From contig QKDT01000284.1 in assembly GCA_003251995.1 (NCBI GenBank), forward strand, positions 1 through 5,190: DNA of 5,190 nucleotides, written 5' to 3'. Positions 1 through 4,996 of the stretch are shown here, in pieces. The DNA is from Desulfovibrio desulfuricans. GTDB lineage: Bacteria > Desulfobacterota > Desulfovibrionia > Desulfovibrionales > Desulfovibrionaceae. Position 1 is the first letter of the stretch, and each line of letters starts with the position of its first letter. The position numbers were made by a program, and so were the translations under genes. Under the pieces are notes generated by a model. That model was not told the DNA's origin. It saw only the letters and a program-made list of their open reading frames with translations, and made no database searches.

Positions 1-93
1 GGCGGCCGCATCCGGGCAGAGAGCCCGGCACAGGACGGCAACACGGCCCTTGTTTTCACACTTTCTTCCGTTTACGGAGCGGCACTTTCATGA
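1..93 (+). CDS. Sensor histidine kinase, C-terminal end only (PhoR-like by context)
   Basis: Frame 1 is open from the window edge to the TGA at 91-93 and gives 30 residues beginning GGRIRAESP and continuing through GNTALVFTLSS. This matches the end of the HATPase_c domain of histidine kinases, where the pattern is roughly HGGRIWVES...GxGSTFxFTLP (the G2 box and last beta strand). Only this end is visible, so sensor domains, the phospho-accepting histidine and membrane segments cannot be judged. The stop overlaps the next start as ATGA (90-93), which implies co-translation with pstB. A kinase directly ahead of pstB and phoU suggests phosphate sensing (PhoR role), phosphorylating a PhoB-like regulator encoded elsewhere. 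Kinase identity is fairly sure from the motif; PhoR function is inferred from context. Confidence 0.75.
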   Translation, partial: GGRIRAESPAQDGNTALVFTLSSVYGAALS

Positions 94-845
94 ACGAGCA
101 TCTGCTGGCACGCAACGTCAGTGTGTACTATGGGCAAAACAAGGCCCTGCACGAAGTAAGCCTGAATTTTGAGCCGCGCAGGGTTACTGCCCTGATTGGG
201 CCCTCGGGCTGCGGCAAATCAACCTTTTTGCGCTGCCTGAACCGTATGAACGACCTGGTTCCCGGCGCTCGAGTTGAAGGCGAGATCCTGCTGGACGGGC
301 AGGATGTCAATCGACCCGATACCGATGTAGTTTCACTGCGCTGCCGGGTGGGCATGGTTTTTCAGAAGCCCAACCCCTTCCCCAAGACCATTTACGAAAA
401 CGTGGCTTACGGTCTGCGCGTCAATGGCCTGCGGGATGAAAGCCTTATAGCGGAGAAGGTGGAACTTTCTTTGCGCAGGGCAGCCATTTTTGAAGAGGTC
501 AAGGATCGGCTGCAAAGCCCCGCTCTGGGGCTTTCGGGCGGGCAGCAGCAGCGCTTGTGCATTGCGCGTGCTCTGGCTGTGGAGCCAGAGGTGCTGCTGA
601 TGGACGAACCCGCCAGCGCGCTTGACCCTATTGCCACGCAAAAAATTGAAGAGAGTATTCGCGAGCTGCGCGAGTCGCTCTCCATCATTATTGTTACGCA
701 CAACATGCAGCAGGCGGCCCGCGTTTCTGACTATACTGCCTTTTTTTACATGGGCAGACTCATTGAGCATAACGCTACGGATGTCATGTTTACCAGGCCG
801 GCAAAAAAACAGACGGAAGATTATATTACCGGTCGTTTTGGCTAA
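90..845 (+). CDS. pstB: Phosphate ABC transporter ATP-binding protein PstB
   Basis: This is the cytoplasmic ATPase of the PstSCAB high-affinity phosphate importer; it hydrolyses ATP to drive uptake through PstC/PstA. The 251-aa length is normal for PstB. In order it shows an aromatic A-loop (Tyr13-Tyr14), Walker A GPSGCGKST (37-45), a Q-loop with Gln92 in the PstB-typical FQKPNPFP, the ABC signature LSGGQ (148-152), Walker B LLMDEP with catalytic Glu173, the D-loop SALDP and the switch His204. All catalytic residues are present. The start follows GGAG (76-79) at 10 nt and overlaps the kinase stop as ATGA, which supports this ATG. No pstS, pstC or pstA is in the window: a kinase precedes pstB, so the permease genes must lie elsewhere. 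With PhoU and the kinase, PstB is also expected to signal phosphate status. Confidence 0.97.
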   Translation: MNEHLLARNVSVYYGQNKALHEVSLNFEPRRVTALIGPSGCGKSTFLRCLNRMNDLVPGARVEGEILLDGQDVNRPDTDVVSLRCRVGMVFQKPNPFPKTIYENVAYGLRVNGLRDESLIAEKVELSLRRAAIFEEVKDRLQSPALGLSGGQQQRLCIARALAVEPEVLLMDEPASALDPIATQKIEESIRELRESLSIIIVTHNMQQAARVSDYTAFFYMGRLIEHNATDVMFTRPAKKQTEDYITGRFG

Positions 846-946
846 ACGCGGCACCGTGGGCCTCGCCGTTTCCATGTGTTGCGCAGCCCGCCACAGAGAG
901 TTCACTGTTGGGGATATGCATTCTCAACATTTGGGTACGTCCCTCA

Positions 947-961
947 GGCGCTGACAGCGCC
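947..961 (+). repeat. Perfect 6-bp inverted repeat (hairpin) in the pstB-phoU spacer
   Basis: GGCGCT at 947-952 pairs perfectly with AGCGCC at 956-961 around a 3-nt GAC loop. GTAC at 935-938 and 968-971 could extend it after unpaired stretches. No T-tract follows, so it is not a standard Rho-independent terminator. It could be an RNA processing or stability element, or an operator. Confidence 0.55.
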
Positions 962-979
962 CCTGCAGTACGTTTACAC

Positions 980-991
980 CCCCGTCAGGGG
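980..991 (+). repeat. Short C4/G4 hairpin upstream of phoU
   Basis: CCCC (980-983) pairs with GGGG (988-991) around the loop GTCA. The downstream arm CAGGGG (986-991) is also complementary to CCCCTG (960-965). Two mutually exclusive foldings are therefore possible. The following AGTTTGTTC is only mildly T-rich, so a terminator is doubtful. Confidence 0.4.
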
Positions 992-1080
992 AGTTTGTTC
1001 ACGTTGCGGTCAGAGCGCAGCCAACAGATGGTTGCACCGGGGCGCACACAGGCTGTATCACCTTCAAGCGTAATTGTTCT

Positions 1081-1085
1081 GGGAG
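1081..1085 (+). promoter_or_regulatory. phoU ribosome binding site
   Basis: GGGAG lies 7 nt before the ATG at 1093. This fixes the phoU start after the long untranslated spacer. Confidence 0.8.
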
Positions 1086-1092
1086 AACGATC

Positions 1093-1908
1093 ATGCAGCA
1101 ACAGGCCAACTATTTGCAACAATTGCTCGTATCACTGCGCACCAGGCTGCTGGTCATGTGCGCCAGCGTTGGTATAGCTCTGGAAGATGCCGGCAAGGCC
1201 ATGGCGGCTGGCGATCCGGGCCGTGCAGCATCTGTGATCGAAAACGATGCGGCTATTGATGCCCTGGAAAACGAAATTGACGAAATGGCCTTGCAACTGC
1301 TTGCCCGCACCCAACCTGTGGCAAGGGATCTGCGATTTGTGGTCAGCGCCCTGCGTATGGTTGTTGATCTTGAACGCATTGGCGATGAAGCCGTGAGCAT
1401 GGCTGAACAGGCCATACTGATGCAGGACAAGCCCGGCTTTGGCGTTATTCCGCATGTGCGTGAGATGTATTGCAAGGCCAGCGAGGCTTTTGACCGCGCC
1501 GTGAAAGTGTTTCGCGAGAATAATGCGGAAGAAGCCCTGCACATGCTGCGTGGTGATGAAGAAGCCGTACAGAGCGAAGTGCGCATCATCCAGAAGATTA
1601 TGGAAGAGCTTTCTGACCCTGATTCCAGCCTTGAACCCTATCAGGCCATGCACATCATCCTGGTGGCCCGCTCGCTCACGCGTGTGTGGCGGCGTTCCAT
1701 CAATATTGCGGAGCAGGTCTACTTTATCAGCCAGGGTGAAAGCGTAAAGCACAAGGCTGAAGAACGTAGCGAGGCGACACGCAATGCTGCCAAATCAGCC
1801 GCTGCTGGTGAGGGCGCGTCTGAGGCCGCGCAGAATTCTGCCGTTGGCAACCTGCACGCGACCCCAGAATCCGGGGACGATGCCGAGGATACAGAAGATC
1901 TTGCCTGA
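1093..1908 (+). CDS. phoU: Phosphate signalling protein PhoU with degenerate second repeat and acidic tail
   Basis: PhoU is a cytoplasmic all-helical protein that connects Pst transporter status to the PhoR kinase and represses the Pho response when phosphate is plentiful. Two three-helix repeats are visible. Repeat 1 has the canonical features: D52-D56-E59 in NDAAIDALE, then QPVARDLR (74-81) and LERIGDEA (93-100). Repeat 2 keeps the flanking pattern, including NIAEQVYF (204-211), but its expected LERxxDHA element reads LTRVWRRS (195-202), so the acidic metal-cluster residues are missing. The protein is 271 aa, against roughly 215-240 for typical PhoU. The surplus is a tail from about residue 220, rich in Ala, Glu, Asp and Ser and ending DDAEDTEDLA. 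The start has a good ribosome site. The gene lies 247 nt after pstB and ends at a strong terminator. Family assignment is firm. Confidence 0.95.
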   Translation: MQQQANYLQQLLVSLRTRLLVMCASVGIALEDAGKAMAAGDPGRAASVIENDAAIDALENEIDEMALQLLARTQPVARDLRFVVSALRMVVDLERIGDEAVSMAEQAILMQDKPGFGVIPHVREMYCKASEAFDRAVKVFRENNAEEALHMLRGDEEAVQSEVRIIQKIMEELSDPDSSLEPYQAMHIILVARSLTRVWRRSINIAEQVYFISQGESVKHKAEERSEATRNAAKSAAAGEGASEAAQNSAVGNLHATPESGDDAEDTEDLA

Positions 1909-1936
1909 TCCCGGTATTGCCATAGCATAAATGTAG

Positions 1937-1971
1937 AAAAGCCCCCGAACCTTAAGGCTCGGGGGCTTTTT
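1937..1971. terminator. Bidirectional Rho-independent terminator between convergent phoU and dapA
   Basis: GCCCCCGA (1941-1948) pairs with TCGGGGGC (1959-1966). Two further C-G pairs inside close a TTAA loop after one mismatch. TTTTT follows on the + strand (1967-1971), serving phoU. AAAA precedes it (1937-1940) and gives a T-tract for transcripts of the - strand, serving dapA. Confidence 0.93.
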
Positions 1972-1989
1972 GCGTCTGCTAATCGGATG

Positions 1990-2868
1990 CTAGATGAGGT
2001 TTTGCTGGCGCAACACTTCAATAAGCTTTTGCTTGGTGCCTTCTGCCATGGGGCAGAGGGGCAGGCGGATTTCTGCTTCCATGCGGCCCATGAGCGCCAA
2101 TGCTGTCTTGGCGGGGATGGGGTTGCTCTCAAAGAACAGGGCATCATGCAGGGGAAAGAGCCCGTGATGGATGCGCGCTGCTTCCTTGAGGTCGCCCTTG
2201 TTGAAGGCGTTGCACATGGCAGCTACGCGACCAGGCACAATATTTGATGTAACGGATATTACGCCCTTGCCGCCAAGAGCCATGAGGGGCAGGGCGGTAA
2301 AATCATCGCCAGAAAGCACGCTGAAGTTCTCGGGGCAGCTTTCAAGCACACGGCTGCCCTGAATCAGGTCGCCTGTGGCTTCCTTGACGCCAACAATATT
2401 TGAAAAATCGTGGGCAATGCGGGCCAGGGTGGCGGGCAACAGGTTGCAGCCCGTACGGCCCGGCACATTGTAGGGCACCAGCGGCATGTCCACTGCCTGG
2501 GCAATGGCCTTGAAATGCTGGTACAAACCTTCTTGCGTGGGCTTGTTGTAATAGGGGGTAATAAGCAGTGCGCCGTCGGCGCCGGCCTTTTTGGCAAACT
2601 TGGTAAGGCGGATGGCTTCTATGGTATTGTTGGAGCCTGCGCCAGCCAGAACAGGTACACGACCTTTAACCTGGTCAATGCATATTTCGATGACCCTTTC
2701 GTGTTCCTCATGGGTCAGGGTGGCGGATTCGCCCGTGGTGCCGCAAGGAACCAGACCGTGAATGCCTTCGCTGATCTGGTGTTCAATAAAAGCGCGGTAA
2801 GCTTCTTCGTCCAGGGTATTGTTTCTGAACGGAGTTACAAGCGCGGTCAATGCACCTGAGAATTGCAT
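1990..2868 (-). CDS. dapA: 4-hydroxy-tetrahydrodipicolinate synthase DapA
   Basis: DapA condenses pyruvate with aspartate semialdehyde, the first committed step of the diaminopimelate/lysine pathway, in the cytoplasm; the family is usually tetrameric. The 292-aa length is standard. It is a TIM-barrel lyase with the GTTGES motif (43-48, including the catalytic-relay Thr45), Tyr107 in TPYYNKP, Tyr133 and Arg138 in PYNVPGRTG, and the Schiff-base Lys162 in GVKEATGD. SGDD follows near the barrel end. All active-site residues are present. The residue before Tyr133 is Pro, where an aliphatic residue is more usual; this is a minor oddity. AGGAG (2875-2879) sits 6 nt before the ATG, so the start is secure. 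The gene follows the HU terminator by about 40 nt with no clear promoter, and it shares its own terminator with the convergent phoU. Sensitivity to lysine cannot be judged. Confidence 0.97.
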   Translation of the reverse strand: MQFSGALTALVTPFRNNTLDEEAYRAFIEHQISEGIHGLVPCGTTGESATLTHEEHERVIEICIDQVKGRVPVLAGAGSNNTIEAIRLTKFAKKAGADGALLITPYYNKPTQEGLYQHFKAIAQAVDMPLVPYNVPGRTGCNLLPATLARIAHDFSNIVGVKEATGDLIQGSRVLESCPENFSVLSGDDFTALPLMALGGKGVISVTSNIVPGRVAAMCNAFNKGDLKEAARIHHGLFPLHDALFFESNPIPAKTALALMGRMEAEIRLPLCPMAEGTKQKLIEVLRQQNLI

Positions 2869-2874
2869 TACAAA

Positions 2875-2879
2875 CTCCT
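2875..2879 (-). promoter_or_regulatory. dapA ribosome binding site
   Basis: On the - strand AGGAG is followed by 6 nt (TTTGTA) and then the dapA ATG at 2868. Spacing and match are both near ideal. Confidence 0.85.
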
Positions 2880-2895
2880 GTGAGCAGCGCGTTGC

Positions 2896-2943
2896 AAAAA
2901 GCGAACAAAAGCCCGCACGAAGGTTTTGCCTTCGCTAGCGGGC
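2896..2943 (-). terminator. Rho-independent terminator of the HU gene
   Basis: The outer arms GCCCGC (2911-2916) and GCGGGC (2938-2943) and the inner arms CGAAGG (2918-2923) and CCTTCG (2929-2934) form a long stem. It has a small asymmetric bulge and a 5-nt loop. Read on the - strand, the stem is followed by TTTTGTT and then TTTTT (from 2910 downward). It ends the HU transcript about 40 nt before dapA. A second small palindrome, GGCCC/GGGCC (2944-2957), lies just upstream of it. Confidence 0.8.
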
Positions 2944-2982
2944 GGCCCCATAGGGCCTCAGGTTCGGCAGCGCGTTACGGCC

Positions 2983-3258
2983 TTACTGATTGATAAATTC
3001 TTTCAATTCCTTGCCCGCTCTAAAAAAGGGCAGACGTTTCGATTCTACTACGACACTTTCACCGGTTTTGGGATTGCGACCGGCATAGCCTTCGTATTCC
3101 TTGATTTTAAAGCTGCCGAAGCCGCGTATTTCAATACGCTCTCCAGAAAGCAGAGATTTTTTCATGGCGTCAAAGAAGGTGTTGACCACCATCGACGCAT
3201 CGTCCAGAGGGATGTTGGTTTCGTCGGCCAGTGCCTTGATAAGCTCGCTCTTGTTCAT
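2983..3258 (-). CDS. HU/IHF-family nucleoid DNA-binding protein
   Basis: Small basic protein that dimerises and bends DNA in the minor groove, organising the nucleoid. The 91-aa length fits. It has the N-terminal helical pair starting MNKSELIKALADE, the core IRGFGSF (44-50), then the beta-arm with RNPKTGE (61-67), where Pro63 is the DNA-intercalating proline. It ends with the C-terminal KRLPFFRAGKELKEF (74-88). The arm and KRxPFFxxGKEL end lean towards IHF, but HU and IHF cannot be separated from sequence alone. Two adjacent ATGs exist (3261 and 3258). GGAGG ends 1 nt before the first and 4 nt before the second, so I chose the second; the alternative adds one Met. The gene has its own apparent promoter and terminator, so it is probably expressed as a single unit. 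Confidence 0.95.
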   Translation of the reverse strand: MNKSELIKALADETNIPLDDASMVVNTFFDAMKKSLLSGERIEIRGFGSFKIKEYEGYAGRNPKTGESVVVESKRLPFFRAGKELKEFINQ

Positions 3259-3321
3259 CATGCCTCCGTGACCACGTTACAAGTTTGCCCGAAGGGGTAC
3301 AAGGTCGGACATTTATTAGTA

Positions 3322-3349
3322 ATTCAACCCTATACCTTTTTTCTGTCAA
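3322..3349 (-). promoter_or_regulatory. Putative sigma70 promoter for the HU gene
   Basis: On the - strand a perfect -35 TTGACA (3349-3344) is followed after 16 nt by TTGAAT (3327-3322) as a 4/6 -10. The surrounding DNA is distinctly AT-rich against GC-rich neighbours. That places a leader of about 55-60 nt before the HU start. The -10 choice is uncertain; TATAGG lies between but too close to the -35. Confidence 0.5.
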
Positions 3350-3370
3350 GGTAAACTGTTTGACAAAAAA
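3337..3370. repeat. AT-rich inverted repeat at the HU promoter
   Basis: TGTCAA (3344-3349) and TTGACA (3360-3365) are perfect inverted copies separated by 10 nt. They are flanked by T6 (3337-3342) and a matching A-run (3365-3370), so the dyad extends further with one bulge. It overlaps the predicted -35 box. This could be an operator, or a weak hairpin after the upstream ATPase gene. Confidence 0.5.
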
Positions 3371-3371
3371 T

Positions 3372-4184
3372 CTATTCCTGAACCGGAATAGGTTGTAAAA
3401 TATTTCGCGAGCCAAGCCAGTCAAGCATTCCGAGGCGAATTCGCTGCAAACGTGTGGCCATATTTTGCAGATCCAGCGCCGCAGGGCTGCCTGGAGCGTG
3501 CATCATAAGCGGCTTTTGCAGGCAGACAGCCTCCGGAAGTTTTTTGTCGGAGCGCACATGCCCCAGCAAAACAGGCTCAATATGCAAAAAGTGACGGCAT
3601 GCGCCGGAAAGTTTGTCAAAAGAAGCCTTGGCCTCGGCCTGTGATGTTGCCTGATTGACCAGGACCATAAAATCGCGCAGACCGTAGCGGTTATTGAGCA
3701 CCTTGATGAGTGCGTAGCTGTCGGTCAGGGATGTCGGCTCAGGCGTGATAACAACTATGCGCACCGAAGCCATGGCTGCAAAAGTTTGCACCGTGCCCGA
3801 AATGCCCGCGCCGATATCCATAAAAACAAAATCATATTTGTGCAGCACCGGCTCCAGGCGCGAAAGCAAAAGGTCGCGGGCGTCGGGTTGCAATTCTGTC
3901 AGTTCCGGCACGCCAGATGCGGCGGGCAGCACTGCAAAGTCTTCTCCGTCTATCTGGCAGAGAACATCAGAGATATCAGCCTCACCCAACAGGGCCGTCT
4001 GAAGATTGCCCTCGGGCATGATGCCCAGCAGCACGTCAAGGTTCGCAAGGCCCAGATCGCAGTCCATCAACAGGGTTTTGAACCCCTGCTGATGCAGGGC
4101 GCAGGCTATATTGAGCGACATGTTTGTTTTGCCCACCCCGCCTTTGCCGCTCAGCAGGGCAACGCTCAATGTCGTATTTGCCAT
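3372..4184 (-). CDS. MinD/FlhG-type P-loop ATPase (ParA superfamily)
   Basis: Deviant-Walker ATPase of the MinD/ParA superfamily, whose members position division sites, flagella, chemoreceptor arrays or DNA by ATP-driven dimerisation. At 270 aa it shows GKGGVGKT (13-20, with signature Lys14), the Walker A' strand DCDLGLANLDVLLG (41-54) and Walker B FVFMDIGAGIS (119-129). The DxGAGIS form and the early EGNLQTAL segment point to the FlhG/YlxH/FleN branch. It starts almost directly at the P-loop, so the N-terminal FlhF-activating segment of true FlhG is absent, and no flhF is nearby. The C-terminus (about 250-260, RLGMLDWLGSR) could form a short amphipathic helix but is no clear MinD membrane tag. 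The start shares a base with the upstream stop (TGATG), and GGGGGA lies about 6 nt ahead. Superfamily is firm; biological role is unknown. Confidence 0.9.
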   Translation of the reverse strand: MANTTLSVALLSGKGGVGKTNMSLNIACALHQQGFKTLLMDCDLGLANLDVLLGIMPEGNLQTALLGEADISDVLCQIDGEDFAVLPAASGVPELTELQPDARDLLLSRLEPVLHKYDFVFMDIGAGISGTVQTFAAMASVRIVVITPEPTSLTDSYALIKVLNNRYGLRDFMVLVNQATSQAEAKASFDKLSGACRHFLHIEPVLLGHVRSDKKLPEAVCLQKPLMMHAPGSPAALDLQNMATRLQRIRLGMLDWLGSRNILQPIPVQE

Positions 4185-4996
4185 CAGTTTCCCCCAAAAA
4201 AGAGAAATCGTTTTTCGCTGGAGTGTACTAGGGTGGTTCTGGCCTCAAGAGCCGTGCCGCCCGATATGCAGATGTGTCCAACTTTTTGCGCAAGGGCCTC
4301 GTCCGTAGCCTGCGCGGTTTTAACCAGCAGGTCTTCGGGGGTTGGCCTGGCCCCTTGGTCGGCGCATGCAATGCCCATGGCGCACCTGGCCTTTAAGGTA
4401 TGCCTGCCCTTGCCGGACCCGACAGATATCTCTGCTGCACGGACAGAAAAGACTTTTTGCATCTGTTCGGCCATCAGGCGCGCCCGCAACACACTAACAC
4501 CGGGCAAAAGCAGGGCAAAGCGCCCCGGCCCCGTACAGCCCAGTGTGTCGCATTCTTCACGGCATTGCCGCAGACAATCCACAAGCAGCGCCTCAAGGGC
4601 CAGCATTGTGGGTTGATCAAGGCGCGATTCAAGCTCCGCCCGTTCGCAAAGAGCGACCTCAATTACCGCCAGATCGCCACCCGTGCGGGATAGGCGTAGG
4701 AGTTCGCGGCTGATCTGCGCCACAAACATCTCTGCCATGAGCAGGTGGGCAAGATGACCGGGGGCGTTGTGGAGCCCTCCACCAATTTCTGGTAGGAGGC
4801 CAGGCCCCGCGGGCAAAGCGCACCAGCGCCCGGTGGGATAACGGCGCAAAAACTCTTGCCACCTGTTAACATTGAAGCCAGGTACCAGGCGTGCGACCAG
4901 TACAGATTCTCCACTGGTGCGTGAAGCTGCGCCGTCTGCCTGCCGCAAGGCAAGCAGCTCGTTGGCAAGGGCGTCAAATTCAGCGTTGTTGCTCAT
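4184..4996 (-). CDS. Degenerate GGDEF-domain protein, probably catalytically inactive
   Basis: A 270-aa soluble protein with no signal peptide or membrane segment seen. The second half resembles a GGDEF (diguanylate cyclase) fold. RELLRLSRTGGDLAVIEVAL (97-116) matches the first strand region. TGPGRFALLLPG (155-166) sits where RYGGDEFALLLPG is expected. KARCAMGIA (202-210) and the segment DLLVKTAQATDEALAQKVG (222-240) match the final strand and the ADxALYxAK helix. The signature reads GPGRF instead of GGDEF and the metal-binding Asp of strand 1 is absent, so c-di-GMP synthesis is unlikely. The first ~90 residues match nothing I recognise. I chose the ATG at 4996, which overlaps the prfB stop by 17 nt; an in-frame ATG at 5041 would add 15 residues but lies deep in prfB. 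Its end is coupled to the ATPase gene, suggesting a joint function. Confidence 0.8.
   Translation of the reverse strand: MSNNAEFDALANELLALRQADGAASRTSGESVLVARLVPGFNVNRWQEFLRRYPTGRWCALPAGPGLLPEIGGGLHNAPGHLAHLLMAEMFVAQISRELLRLSRTGGDLAVIEVALCERAELESRLDQPTMLALEALLVDCLRQCREECDTLGCTGPGRFALLLPGVSVLRARLMAEQMQKVFSVRAAEISVGSGKGRHTLKARCAMGIACADQGARPTPEDLLVKTAQATDEALAQKVGHICISGGTALEARTTLVHSSEKRFLFFGGN

Larger units (their letters stand above)
846..1092 (+). other. 247-nt pstB-phoU intergenic spacer with hairpins
   Basis: No convincing gene is seen on either strand: the short open frames here lack a good ribosome site and recognisable products. The spacer does hold secondary-structure potential: an imperfect dyad with GTTG/CAAC ends (907-928), a perfect 6-bp hairpin (947-961) and a C4/G4 hairpin (980-991). 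CCCCTG (960-965) can alternatively pair with CAGGGG (986-991), which would compete with both hairpins. No canonical sigma70 promoter stands out; the best weak pair is TTGCAC (1032-1037) and TATCAC (1056-1061). No clear Pho box was found. The spacer is long for two genes that usually sit close together, so an internal promoter, an attenuator or an mRNA processing element is possible. Confidence 0.5.

Noticed and set aside
333..905. 190-codon open frame on the - strand
   Set aside because: Antisense to pstB, with no recognisable product.
876..1073. 65-codon open frame in the pstB-phoU spacer
   Set aside because: Starts within the spacer with no convincing ribosome site, Cys/Arg/His-rich product without motifs, and runs through the hairpins.
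846..1092. Pho box upstream of phoU
   Set aside because: No pair of CTGTCAT-like direct repeats at the right spacing was seen.
1132..1752. 206-codon open frame on the - strand
   Set aside because: Antisense to phoU, which has clear family motifs and a good ribosome site.
2410..2859. 149-codon open frame on the + strand
   Set aside because: Lies antisense to dapA, which has full motifs and a ribosome site; the translation resembles no family I know.
3337..3370. Rho-independent terminator after the ATPase gene
   Set aside because: The stem is AT-rich and, on the - strand, is followed by A-rich and then GGTATAGGG sequence, not by a T-tract; it reads better as a promoter-associated dyad.
3786..4616. 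276-codon open frame on the + strand
   Set aside because: Antisense to the ATPase and GGDEF-like genes and crosses their junction; low-complexity Arg/Ser/Pro-rich product typical of shadow frames in GC-rich DNA.
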